A stretch of DNA of 64,000 bases from Engraulis encrasicolus (Eukaryota; Chordata; Actinopteri; Clupeiformes; Engraulidae), in assembly GCF_034702125.1 (NCBI RefSeq), contig NC_085865.1:46554488-46618487 (forward strand), in the 5' to 3' direction. Positions 1 to 26,046 of this stretch are shown here, piece after piece. The first letter of the stretch is position 1. Every line of letters begins with the position of its first letter. The notes under the pieces are model-generated. The model worked only from the letters and a program-made list of their open reading frames with translations. It did no database searches and was not told where the DNA came from. Both the position numbers and the translations under genes were made by a program.

Positions 1-589
1 ATTAGTATGACACTTAGAGGAGAATTTCTGCCAATTTCAACATGCCAATTGCATTCAGTATTGCTCATGCTACCCTTGCCGTGTCAGTATGCGAGGACAC
101 CGCATGCTTTTGTTCAATTCTTTCCGCGATCCTGGTCATTCTAATGGGGTCATGGGTTTGTTTGTTTGTTTATATATTTTTTAAATGTCCCAACATGCTC
201 CAAATATCATCCGAAAGGTTAGCCAACATCAACAGAAAACTTAACACAATAATAACACAACACTAACTTTTGGGATGATATTGGGAGTATGTTAAGACAT
301 TCAAAAAATGTAAACACACAATTCCACCATTAGAATGGCCAGGATCCCCACACTGACTTCTCGTCAGTTTTTATGTACACCTACACAAGTAATGATGTAC
401 AAGGGTTAAGCTGCTGCTGTATTAGACTTACCAGAAAAGTCCCTTCAAGGCTTTTAGCTGTGCTGGTTGTCCCGTTTAAGGTGAATAATTCACATTAGAT
501 GTTCCCTTACTTTGTAGCATGTATTATAGATACATATGTATTTCTGTGTCAAAGACCAAGTGTGAACTAGTATGATATGAACTAGCATA
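1..589. other. Intergenic, nothing recognised
   Basis: AT-rich sequence with no recognisable coding exon, RNA gene or complete repeat. The short open frames here have no family resemblance and no splice context. Confidence 0.5.
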
Positions 590-936
590 CCATATTCCAG
601 GGGTGGGGAACCTTTTTCATTCGAGGGGCAACTTGAAATTCCACAAAGGGCCGTAAAAGTCCTCCGAGGGCCGTACTATAAGCACAAACCAGGATTTCCC
701 CCTGTACTTTAGGCCGATATTGAAGGCAGCCACCTTTAAAACAGACCCCACCTTCTCTAGATCCCCCGAATATAATCAAATTGTATTGCAAATGTACTTT
801 CTAAGAGTCCTTTACAAAATGTGTCATATTTCATGTGAAGCTGCATAACATTAAAATTATATCGGGGCCCAGATAAAACGGCCTCAAGGGCCGCAAATGG
901 CCCTCGAGACATAGGTTCCCCACCCCTGCCATATTC
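590..936. mobile_element. hAT-type MITE with 8-bp target duplication
   Basis: A 331-bp element at 598-928 begins CAGGGGTGGGGAACC and ends with the inverted form GGTTCCCCACCCCTG. It is flanked on both sides by the same 8 bp, CCATATTC (590-597 and 929-936). An 8-bp duplication and CAGGGGT-type ends are hallmarks of hAT transposons. It has no transposase frame, so it is a non-autonomous copy. Confidence 0.9.
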
Positions 937-1109
937 AGTTGCCATATTGAACATTGATGTAATTTCATATTGCTCTCAGTGTGATACTATGTACATGTGG
1001 CATTGACCTCCCAATCTGACAGTGGAAGAAAGGAAATAGAATGTTACGAGGTGTTTTATATAAAATCCTTCTGTCAACTTGTGCCAGTGTTCTGGCCTTG
1101 TCTGCGCGG

Positions 1110-1275
1110 GGGAACGCTTACCAAGGAATGGCCAAGGTCAATCTGCTGCCAGCTGGCCTCCGCACACTTCACATTCTCCCATTCCCTCTGTGCTGTATTG
1201 TTGTTACCTTGTCTTCACACTTAAGGATAAAGATAGCCCTGTGAAATTCTTACTGGATACCTCCCTTTGATTAAG
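1110..1275 (+). repeat. Intergenic block, module P, copy 1
   Basis: This matches 27545-27720 with clear similarity. Shared landmarks are a GCCAAGGTCA motif followed by CTGCCAGCTGG, then a CATTCTC/CCCTCTGTGCT segment, then a core at 1225-1250 containing GGATAAAGATAGCC and GTGAAATTCTT. Short frames are not conserved between copies, so the conservation looks non-coding. The plus orientation is inferred from the splice-like exons downstream. Function is unknown. Confidence 0.6.
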
Positions 1276-1659
1276 GACACCCTGTACTGAACAGTTCGTG
1301 CTCTATTGACTTGTTAGCTCATTGTTTGGCAATGTGCTGCTAATGCTTTAGTCTCTTAACATGTGACAAATAAACAGAAGTCAGTTTGTATTTAGATTTT
1401 TTGCTAAGAAATGTATACAGTGTAAAACCATGTTGAGGGAAACATAAAGGTACTGGGAATTAAACATACAATACTTTAATTACTCAATGTCTGCATTATA
1501 AAATACATGCCATGAATAATGGTATCACCCCCTTTCTTGCTCTGTTCTGTATTGATTGTTAGGAAACTGTAACTATCACAATTTATTGTGAAAATGTCTA
1601 GATAAAGCACATATGCTCAAATAGAAGGTACAGTTGACAGAGGGGGGCATTTGAGGTTG

Positions 1660-1860
1660 CTTGTATGGTGTAACCTGACTCATCTGATTTTGCATTGTTT
1701 CCTTGACGTTGTCTTTGAGGACAAAGATAACCTGTGAAATTCTTTGTCAGTGCCGCTGTCTGATTGAGGAGTAGCCTCAGCATGTGTGGAAGGGTGATGC
1801 TCAAGTTTAAGGACGTGTGAAGGTCAGCTCCCCTCAGCTGTTCACACACTTGCGGTCTAA
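1660..1860 (+). repeat. Intergenic block, module Q, copy 1
   Basis: Related to 7545-7700 and 28100-28290. The core holds GCATTGTTTCCTTG, then GGACAAAGATAACC and GTGAAATTC (about 1692-1745). The middle can fold as a small hairpin with a TTGA-type loop between complementary TTGTC and GACAA. Modules P and Q share the GGAYAAAGATARCC...GTGAAATTC core, so one probably derives from the other. A structured or spliced non-coding RNA is possible; no known RNA family was recognised. Confidence 0.6.
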
Positions 1861-2067
1861 CAATTCTACCCTCTAAGCCTCTTCCCTTGCCTCTGACAAC
1901 CTGCAGTCATGATGGCACCTGCAGTTTACTAGACACCTTGATGTCTTTTGTATGGAAGAATGTATGTATGACGGAAACTTTCAAGAGATTGTCACATTGG
2001 TATTATGCTACAATTCGTGATGTATAAGGTATAACTATTGTACTGTTTGATTTGTTTTTATCTGAAG

Positions 2068-2137
2068 GTTTTGCTCCTGGTTCAGAGAAGGAAGACACCT
2101 TACACTCTGCAGATGATGTTGAAGGATTTACAAGGAG
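2068..2137 (+). ncRNA. Candidate plus-strand non-coding exon, unit 1
   Basis: The segment is preceded by a T-rich tract ending ATCTGAAG and followed by GTAAGTG, a good splice donor. Equivalent segments occur at the same place relative to module Q in two other intergenic blocks (7908-7969 and 28418-28465). No conserved reading frame is seen. The call rests on splice-site form and positional conservation; there is no transcript evidence. Confidence 0.35.
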
Positions 2138-3694
2138 GTAAGTGAAGCTCTCTGTATTGTTTTCTCATTAATTGTTGATTTGATTGTTTAAAGGAGATAA
2201 TTTTATTTTTTACGCTTGAACAACTCTATGCCTGCAGAGTGACATGCTTTCCTACTGTCACCTAAGCACCACCACTTTGGCAACCTTATTTTGCAATACA
2301 GAAACAAAACAAAAATCCTTCAATGGAGTTGTTGCCAGTCCACTCTATTATGTTCATAGATGTGTAAGAAAATTACTGATACAGTTTAATATATCAGTAC
2401 AAATTTAAATCTAATTCTGATTTCACAGGAGCTCTTGTGGATGGTATGGGTTTTTGCATTGAAATCTTTAAATTTCATTTAAATCATTGAAATGTAAAAA
2501 TAAATCTATGTATGATTTGCATATGCAATTGGCACGGCATAGGTCAATATTGGCCAGCTACTAGAGATAAACATTTCATGTTTGTGTTATGTTTAATCTT
2601 GCCCTCATTGGACCATGATATTGATACTAATAATTTGTGCTGGGATGCATTATCACGGTCCTCTTCTCATGGTTCATATGGATTTATGTGGTTTGAAACA
2701 TACTTGTATTGCTGTACATATCTGGAATGTGGCAATGTAGATTAGTACATCATAAGGAATGTAAAAACTCAACTGCAGTTTCACTTCATTTGACTTAATT
2801 ACAGGGAGGGTGTAAAACAGGCATGACACATGACTGTCAGAAAGGCACATGACACTGACACTACTCTTGCCCTGTTGTCTGTTGTCTCTGACTCTGTTCT
2901 TGCTCTTAGTCTGATAACCTGACAATCGGTTTTATCTGCAGTCAAACACAAACAAAGTTGAGGCTCATTTTCAGATTAGAATGACAATATAAGAATGTGT
3001 CATGACTTCTTATGGCCTCAGAAAGTATATTTTCCAAATACAGTTTGCTTCCTAGTAAAAATATGTGATGGTGGTGCATTCTCTGTACAATAGACTTTTT
3101 CTAGACATGATAGTCACTGTGAGGTTTCTGCTCAAGTTGATACATTTTGGCAAGCTGCAGGGGATTGGGAAGGAGGGGATTTAAGACATAATATGTTCTA
3201 CTTGTCAATGTGGACATGAAAGATTTGCCAGGAGTTTATATTTCATGTGTATTTCAGGCACATGGTAAGCTTGAAAACGGGTGGAGCTTTGTTAAATTAT
3301 TTTACATCTGGCATACTGAGGTCTCTCCAGGCATAGGGTGAAAATCATTCAGCCTCAGTCCTAGACACTTTACAAAATAAAGGATGACTGTGGGTGGCAC
3401 AGAAGAAGAACCAAGATCTTGCTCATGAAATGTGTGTTTAAAAAAAGAACATAGCTGGATAAAACGCGATATGCATAAACCTTGGATTTTCATTAGAATG
3501 TGCAGTCCTTGTTATTATTATTATATGCCATATTGATCAACGTTTTTTACATCCAAAAACATTTGTCTGGACCCCTTTTCTGAAAAGAGTCATTTATAAC
3601 CTCTTAGTTTCTTGGTTGTTGTTGGAAATGGCATTGCAACACGCTAATTTGCTGAAGTAACTAGCAACAATAATTTTTAAAAATATATTTTTTA
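2138..3694. other. Intergenic, nothing recognised
   Basis: No coding exon, RNA gene or clear repeat with paired ends was found in this AT-rich stretch. Confidence 0.4.
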
Positions 3695-4745
3695 GGGCTT
3701 TTTTGCCAGGACAGTGGAGAAGAGACAGGAAATGAGTCGGCAGAGAGATAAACAGGGAAGGATCGGCAAATGACCTGGGCCTCGTTTCCGAAAGGGCCTT
3801 AAGTACTACTTAACGCTACGTGCTACTTAAGTTCACACGTAACACCATCGTAGAGCTCACGGAGCGTTTCCCAAAGCCAACTTAGCAAAGAACCATCGCA
3901 GGTTGAAACGTAACTCTAAGAGCAATCCACGAGTGATCTGGAGTAGTCTTAACGCGCTAAGATTGATCGTAACGGCATGGCACAGTGGAGACACCCACAC
4001 GCCATTCAGCTAGTCGTTGCGCCCTCTTTCATTTTCAAGTACCCTAAAAGGGAAGGCGACGCAGAAAAGACACGATAGTTTTAGGATAATGGTAAACTAT
4101 GACATAAAAAGGCAGCGATGGGGATTCGTGTAGATTTTTTGTTTTAATAACAGCAGACTGGCGTGCAAAATGTTCCTCACAGTTTTTAAAGCCTTGAGTG
4201 CGCCGTACTTTGCGCGCCGCTCCCCAAATGCGCATCCCAATTTGGAACTACTTGTCTTCTTAAATATTAAGCACAGTAGCCAACTTTGTCTGATTTAACG
4301 GCGTAGCTCATGGTTTTGCATGATTTCATTGTGTGTGTGCATTTTATTTCATTTACCAACAATAACTCCTGTCGATAGTTGCAAACTGCTACAAATGTAG
4401 TCCCACCCTTATAGAAAACTACTTTTGATACGCCTTAGATTTTGTAAATGGTTTAGCAGCATGACGGCGCAGTTCACCTCGAGGACACTTCAGCACCACA
4501 TATTTGGACAGCGATCCTTAAGAGCGACGCCACAAATGATCTTAGAGGCTGTGCACGCGCATTCATGTACGAGTGTCTTTGGGAAACAGTCGTAGGAAAT
4601 CTAAGAACATTCGTAGGATCACTGGTTAACGACACACGTAAGGCTAAGAACCATCGTTATCGGGAAACGAGGCCCTGGGCCGGAATTGAACTCGAGTCCT
4701 CGACGTAGTATCCCAGTGCCCAACCGTTACACTATGACACGGCCA
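3695..4745 (-). mobile_element. tRNA-derived SINE split by a MITE insertion
   Basis: The outer pieces (3695-3773 and 4680-4745) belong together. On the minus strand the right piece gives a tRNA-like start with an A box (CATAGTGTAACGG) and a B box (GAGTTCAATTCC), and the left piece is the SINE body with its T-rich tail. The same body appears at 29560-29735. The middle is a separate MITE. Confidence 0.6.
3774..4680. mobile_element. MITE with GCCTCGTTTCC inverted ends
   Basis: The element starts GCCTCGTTTCC at 3779 and ends GGAAACGAGGC at 4673, with longer imperfect inverted similarity inside (GTTTCCCAAAG near the left matches CTTTGGGAAAC near the right). The direct repeat CCTGG flanks both ends; the exact duplication length is ambiguous because the repeat can extend by up to three bases. 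There is no transposase frame; the superfamily is not assigned. Confidence 0.7.
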
Positions 4746-5369
4746 ACAAGCATTGATGATGTCAAAAAATCACACCTCAACTGGAAGAGATTAGTGTTAT
4801 TTGTGTTATTGTTATTTGGTGTTTGTGTCTGATTTGAAAGGACATTTTGTGTACATGTGAACGTCTCCCTGTCTTGTCTGGAAATGTCTGGAATGTTATG
4901 ATCATGTGTGACGTTTGTGTATTGATTGTTGTCTTTTGTAGTGTATAAGAATTGTGTAATAAGGAAAAGGAAAATCCATGGCAATGAAAGCTTTCATTGC
5001 ACCTGCTGCTTGCTGGTTCATTATCAGCTTACCTTTGAACTCAAATGATAGAGTTCTTACTTTCCCACCATGAAGTATAGAAAAGGAAAACCAGGATGAT
5101 TTTACACGCCTTTTATTAATCACAAAACAAACATTAAAATAACATTCTCAAAGTATTTTTACATCCCTGCTTGAGTTCACATTTGAGCTGCAAAGTAAAG
5201 TTCTGCCTACCCCAAGGCAACTAATGCTTTCTATTGTAAATCTATTATCATGTAATCTAATGTGTCGTTTGCATCCCTTAGGGAGAAAGTGAAATGATCA
5301 CATTTTTCTGTCTTGGGGGTCTTCTAAATCATTGTAAGGCTCATATTTGTTTAGTGGTGTCCAGAACTT
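4746..5369 (-). other. 3' flank of MYH-C remnant
   Basis: This lies downstream of the MYH-C stop codon. A minus-strand AATAAA occurs at 5112-5117, about 250 bases past the stop, and could be a poly(A) signal inherited from the intact ancestor. Nothing else was recognised. Confidence 0.4.
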
Positions 5370-6526
5370 TCACTCTTTACCTTTCTGCAAAGGAAATCAG
5401 AGAAAAGGAAGGATGAACAATCTGCTTTTATCTTAGTAATGGTCTGGTCAACAACATGTAGATTGGCATGAATTTTCTCAAAGTTTCTGGGTAGTGGTGT
5501 TGTTAAATATAGACCCAAATCAATTTGCTGTTACTTGACATGGTGTCAATGAGGAACAATGTGCAAAGAATTAATGGCAGTGTTGTGAACTGACCTTGCC
5601 ACCTGCATCACAGCTCTTGACTCTAATCTTGTTGACCTGAGACTCAGCTATGTCAGCTCTCTCCTCAGCCTCATCCAGCTCATGCTGCAGCTTGCGGAAC
5701 TTGGCCAAGTTGCTGTTGGCCTGCTCCTCCTGAAATGCAGCTCCTCCTAAAATGAGATGAAAAAGTCACAACATGAAGGAACTGCTCACTATATATGGGG
5801 GTAATGTTAGAAATGGCCAATGAATTACTTACAGCCTCCTCTGCTGATCTCTTGTAGGATTTCACTTTCAGCTGCAGCTTGGCAACCAGATCCTGAAGAC
5901 GATGAAGGTTCTTCTTGTCTTCTTCAGTCTAGACAAAAGGTTAGTAATCCATATTTATTTTATGTATTTAAAAAAAAACATAGAGAAAAGCGAACTTTTT
6001 GGTGTAGTGTTGAAATCTTTAGTACCTGGTGGGTGAGCTCCTTGATGCGATGTTCATATTTGCGGATCCCTTTAACAGCTTCACCGGCCTTACGTTGCTC
6101 CATCTCCACTTCAGATTCTAGTTCCCTGACCTACAGTGTATGTAGGCATATTTCAAAACTGTTAAAACACAGTATTCAGAAAACAAAATCCCTGCCATAA
6201 GGTGCCCTAGCCAATTCAATGAACCAGCTGATCCTAATTACCTCATCTCTTAATATAAGCCAGGTTCATTAGCTAATTAGTGAAATCACCTGTGTTGAGA
6301 GCACAGCCATAAGGAAATAAAAACCTAAGCAATACTTTTACTCTGTCAGTCCAGTGTTTCTACCTTTGCCTGGTACTTCTGGGCACCCAAGTATGCCTGG
6401 TGTTCTCCTCTTAGCTACAGACGGAAATTAAAATGCAATGAACCACCAGATAACGGTCAACTAAATTCAGCACTCACTCTCGACTACAACTTCTGAACCT
6501 GCTTCTTGCCACCCTTCATGGCAATA
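5370..6526 (-). pseudogene. Truncated sarcomeric myosin heavy chain remnant (MYH-C, 3' end only)
   Basis: Only the C-terminal end of the myosin rod is present. In transcript order: a fragment at about 6526-6485 encoding MKGGKKQVQKL then a TAG stop; a 51-nt exon-like piece at 6414-6364; exon 6130-6026 ([14 protein letters not shown]...); exon 5928-5833 ([14 protein letters not shown]...); exon 5729-5595 ([14 protein letters not shown]...); and terminal exon 5384-5370 encoding KGKE and stop. The last four exons keep frame, length (105, 96, 135, 15 nt) and splice sites equivalent to MYH-A and MYH-B. No motor, neck or earlier rod exons exist upstream, where repeats begin at 6598. It is almost certainly non-functional as a myosin. 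Homology breaks inside the 297-nt rod exon. Confidence 0.85.
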
Positions 6527-6597
6527 AGCACATTATTCTAGATACTTGTTTTTGTTTTTTTAATTAAATGCAAAATTGCTTAATTGGTGTTTATATT

Positions 6598-7116
6598 CAT
6601 GGCCGTAGCCACATATGAGGTAAGGGAGGTCCGGACCTCCCTAATTTTTAGAGAAAATAATATATTTTTTTAATCTCAGTTTTTGCATACATATTTTTGC
6701 ACATTTTTAGTAGTTTATTTCCAGAATTGATGTTTCCCATTCACAAAAATAAATGTTCCATGAATACTTACCACCACCATCAAATTCTAAGTATTCATTA
6801 TGACTGGGAAAATTGCACTTTTCATACATGAAAAAGGGGATCTTCTCCATTGTCTGCCATTTTGAATTTCCAGAAATAGATATTTTCAGCTGCAAATTTT
6901 GGTATTTTGGTCATACTAGTAAATATTAGTTTATTATTTAGCAAATATTAATGAAAAGACCAAATTTGGCAGAAGACAGCATAGTTTCAATATGCAGCAT
7001 AGTAGTTGCAATAGATACTCTGGACACCAACCCACACAGTGCACCTTTTAAAAAATGTCAGCGAGCTGCGCGCACACTGTGGACCTCCCTTAATTCCAAC
7101 TCCTGGCTACAGCCAT
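6598..7116. mobile_element. Repeat with CATGGC(C/T)GTAGCCA ends enclosing a second MITE
   Basis: The ends at 6598 and 7116 are inverted (CATGGCCGTAGCCA against TGGCTACAGCCATG) and each is followed by a GGGAGGTCC-type segment. Inside, roughly 6700-7050 resembles the elements at 24645-24965 and 56821-57187, with the shared segment around ATTATGACTGGGAAAATTGC. It is therefore a nested insertion, beginning about 70 bp from the MYH-C breakpoint. No transposase was seen. Confidence 0.55.
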
Positions 7117-7544
7117 GTCTATATTGTTATTATGATCCTTGTTGTGAAAAAGCACACACTGACCTTCTTTACACCTGTTCTCAAATGCTGTATTAATGGA
7201 TAAAAGAGTTCATTGTTTTGTACTCATTGCTACATTTTGCATTAAGTATTACAATTTATTAGATTTGAAGAAACAGAAGGTATTGCTGGGAGAAGGGACA
7301 TCAATGAGCGCCTTTACATACTTGTACTATAGTATTTCGATTTCAAGCACAATATTCTCAGTATTTGGTTTTTAAACAAGTCCCGGAACATTTTGTCTAC
7401 ACTGTGATGCAGAGTTCTGCAACCTGAATATTGCAACACAAAATATGACCACATTCGGAATTAATAAAGAATTCACATTACTTGTGCACAAACCAAATAC
7501 TTCCACCGTTCTATTTAAAGTCTCTGCGATCATATTTAGTTTGC
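7117..7544. other. Intergenic, nothing recognised
   Basis: No exon, RNA gene or element end was recognised. Confidence 0.4.
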
Positions 7545-7700
7545 TTGCATGGAGGCACCTGACTCTTACTCTGCATTGTTTCCTTGTCATTGCCCTTGTG
7601 GACAAAGATAACCTGTGAAATTCCCTGTGAGTGCTTGTCTGACTGATTGATTGAGGAGCACAGCTTGTGATGTTTGAATTTATGTGTAGCTAAAGGTCAT
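7545..7700 (+). repeat. Intergenic block, module Q, copy 2
   Basis: This is the clearest copy of the Q core: GCATTGTTTCCTTG from 7573 and GGACAAAGATAACC...GTGAAATTCC at 7600-7624, followed by GAGTGCTTGTCTGA and GAGCACAGCTTGTGA. GTGCT and AGCAC in this tail could pair. It lies between the MYH-C remnant and the 3' end of MYH-A, the same position copies 1 and 3 hold relative to their MYH units. No module P was recognised beside it. Confidence 0.6.
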
Positions 7701-7907
7701 CTTCCAGATTTTGCAGAGATTCATGGCATGGTGTGTTTTTTTATCCACCTTCTTCATGGCCCTAGGCGGTCAGCAGGCTTACTACCACTGCCTGCTGTTC
7801 TCTGTGACTTTATATCTTAATTGTGTAAGAGATTTTTGTTATTTGTTACCTAAATCATGCTGTATTGGGCAATTATGGTTCTGATGTTTATTTGTTTTCA
7901 CTTGAAG

Positions 7908-7969
7908 GTTTTTAGAGATACAACCTATCTGGCACTCATCAGCTCATATTGATGATACTATATGAAGTG
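7908..7969 (+). ncRNA. Candidate plus-strand non-coding exon, unit 2
   Basis: The acceptor context is a T-rich tract ending CACTTGAAG, and the donor is GTAAGTGG. It lies about 300 bp past the module Q core, matching 2068-2137 and 28418-28465 in order and spacing. No protein frame is conserved. No transcript data are available here. Confidence 0.35.
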
Positions 7970-8569
7970 GTAAGTGGATATACCTTCAATTCTGCTCTTT
8001 ATCTTTAGTTCAGATAACTACCGTACATTAGTTCCTGTAAAACAGGCAATCTTAGACATCACAAGAATGTCATTTTGTTGTGACATTGCTGTGTTTTTTT
8101 AATGTTAGAGTTTTGTATATGTCAATTGTGATACATACTTCATTACAGCTTGACGCGGACTGTTACTTTTGCAAGTTTTTTTCAACATCTGTATTCCTAG
8201 TTTGTTTAATATGGAGGAGAGACTGACATAGTGCCTGCAGACTGTCTGCTTCCCTCCTACCACCTCACACCAATCTATTTCCATCACTGCTTGTTAGCAA
8301 TCCACCCAAAGCTCCTCATGTGTACCAACGGTAGAGAGTCATTTCCATTGCTTAATTAGTGTATGTATCTAAGAAGATAATGTCATACTGCATCTAAATC
8401 TACTTATACTGTTTATGAATGATATGCATATGCATAGTTGCTCTAACAATATATATCATATATATTTTTTATTTTTTTGAAATTCAGTTCAACCCATTTT
8501 GTGTCGTGTTTTGAAGTAGATATACTATGCCTATGCCCCATAGATTAGAATAGTTGTACATACTGTATA

Positions 8570-8605
8570 ACAATTGTATAACAATTGTATAACAATTGTA
8601 TAAGA
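8570..8605. repeat. Short tandem repeat of TATAACAATTG
   Basis: An 11-bp unit is repeated about three times with minor decay, in otherwise featureless AT-rich DNA. Confidence 0.7.
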
Positions 8606-8931
8606 ATAAGAACTGTATAAGAATTGCCTAACCTAACCAATACCGAGTAGATTGTATAATACAAAAAAGCACACACATTGCAGCCTCTAATGGCGTACAA
8701 AGTGCCTATCTGACTGCTGATATAAATATTATGTCAATATTATATGAATATTAGAATTGTTTGGTCCTTTACTTTTGTCCTGGAGAGCAACTCCATAACA
8801 TTCCTGTAGAATTCCTGACTTGTGAAGGAGAAGGATAGCTGTGAGTGTTGAGATCAGAGCTGTGCTCACAAATTATGCTCCATCTGTTGCTGTCTCTACA
8901 CACATGTTGCCACTTTTTGTCTTTTTGGTAG

Positions 8932-9032
8932 CGACAAGACCCTGTAGACGAGCTCAACCAGACAAACAAGCTACACCAGAGGAACCATATCAGCAAGAAA
9001 AGGACTGAATGGAGGATGGACCTTAAGTTTTG
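8932..9032 (+). ncRNA. Candidate second plus-strand exon, unit 2
   Basis: A long T-rich tract ending TTTTTGGTAG precedes the segment and GTAAGAG follows it, so both splice sites are well formed. It sits about 1 kb past the first candidate exon and 0.8 kb before the MYH-A poly(A) signal, so a transcript continuing right would be antisense to MYH-A. A translated frame here meets stops. Purely sequence-based call. Confidence 0.3.
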
Positions 9033-9803
9033 GTAAGAGATCAGACACAATGTTTTGAACTGCTGTACTCTGTACTGACCCCTCACTCTGTACTTGCTTG
9101 AATGTCCTCCCTGTAAGTTGCTTTGGTCACTGTATTGGGTTAGTAGGTCTGTGCTGGATTTGTCATATTTAGAACACATTTTCCCTTTGTGACTATGAAC
9201 TTATATGGTAGGCTACTCTCATGTCTTAACTGTGAACTTGGATTTGGCCTGACTTGCAGGTTAGACAGCCTGCTTAAAAACCAAAAATAGATCCATACGA
9301 TAGGGCGCCGATTCAATAAGGAATTAATACACCACAATGACAGTATTTGGAGAGGTACAGTGTATAGTAACTCCACACTGATCCATAGACTGCCAACATG
9401 TGGCTTCTCTGGATGCAGTCCAGACTAGATAAATTCTTATATAAACAGTTTGTCTTTTTTGGACCTTAGTTCCTCATCCAAAGAATCCAGTCCTTCTTCG
9501 ATTGCTTAGAACTTTGAATAAATTCTTTGGTTAACATGAACAGTAATATTGCTTTGAGCGGTCACAGTTGTGTCCTGTATGTGTGCATGTGAGCTCACTG
9601 CTGCCACTATGCGTGCACAGCCCACCACTCATCAGAGGGAACTATTAGAGAGGGAATTATAATCGGCTTTACTTGAACCCAAACTGTTGGTGAGTTGTAG
9701 AAAAAAATATTTACCTAGTATATGTTCATTAATGATGAATATGCAAGTAGGAAACTTTAATGCAGTATGGCAACCAGAATGACACAGTATTTTTCACTTG
9801 TGC
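9033..9803. other. Intergenic, nothing recognised
   Basis: No exon or repeat was recognised between the candidate plus-strand exon and the MYH-A poly(A) signal. Confidence 0.4.
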
Positions 9804-9809
9804 TTTATT
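9804..9809 (-). terminator. MYH-A poly(A) signal
   Basis: A minus-strand AATAAA lies about 130 bases past the MYH-A stop codon, giving a short 3' UTR typical of sarcomeric myosin genes. Confidence 0.65.
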
Positions 9810-9937
9810 AGTTCTGTTGGTACACACTACAATTTAAAAGAACATCATCAAAGGCAAGTTTCTTGTCCTGTGAGTGTCTTGTCCTACTACTTCTAGAAAT
9901 TAAAGAGATTTTCTCTAGAACTGTCCAATATAGGAAT

Positions 9938-25316
<15,379 letters not shown>

Positions 25317-25995
25317 GGTTCTTTCTTGGAAAACAAAGAAGAGTCATCATCTTGTCTGTGTCATCTTTAGTTTGCAGGCTTAACAGAGTTTACCATGTCA
25401 AATTAATTATCGTCATAATATCTTTCTTATTTCCATTTTTTAACATTGAAGCTCAGAACTTTCTTCCACTATCAGTCCTGAGTTAGTTTGGAGCTTCAGT
25501 CATGTTTTAGTCAAGGTACAACAATGGTACAACAATGCCTTTATAGGTTATTACCTTGTTTATGTTCCCTTCAATAACTTGTTACCCTAAAAGAAAACAG
25601 TTCAATATTACAATTAATATACTTTGACTTATGCCGTTATAACTTAAAATTATAAAATTGAACCTGAAAAGAATACAGTGTGATATCTACAGTTCTATTT
25701 CAGTTATAAATGTCATGGATTAGATTTATCAGCATCAGCAAGGACCATGCATGTGAATCAGAAAGTTCTTACAGTAAGTCTTTCGGCAAATGTGCATTAC
25801 TTTGTGAAGTACCTTGGTGATCTTCCTTGCCGTAGTTGTTGGCCTAAATAGAACACAAAATAACAGTTTAATCCTTAGCCTTACAGTATGTTCATACACA
25901 GTGCTAGACACATCAATAACTGAATGTATTGTATATACTATGCATACATTTAGTTCATGCAAAGTTCCAGTAGTCTTACCTGTCGATGATGAAAT
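25317..25995 (-). promoter_or_regulatory. MYH-A 5' untranslated exons
   Basis: Exon 1 runs from a start near 25990 to a GTAAGAC donor (exon low edge 25980). Exon 2 is 25843-25813, with acceptor ATTTAG and donor GTACTT. The coding exon begins at 25324 after a TTTTCCAAG acceptor. A split 5' UTR of short exons before the ATG is the standard layout of sarcomeric MYH genes. The exact transcription start is inferred from the TATA box. Confidence 0.6.
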
Positions 25996-26014
25996 GAACA
26001 GCCAGAAATCTCTG

Positions 26015-26046
26015 CCTTATATACAACTAGCAGCTCACTTAAAAGG
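26015..26046 (-). promoter_or_regulatory. MYH-A TATA box and CArG-like element
   Basis: TATATAAGG at 26015-26023 lies about 30 bases before the inferred start. CCTTTTAAGT at 26037-26046 is one base away from the SRF-binding CArG consensus. MYH-B has the same pair at nearly the same spacing. Muscle-specific regulation by SRF is an inference. Confidence 0.65.
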
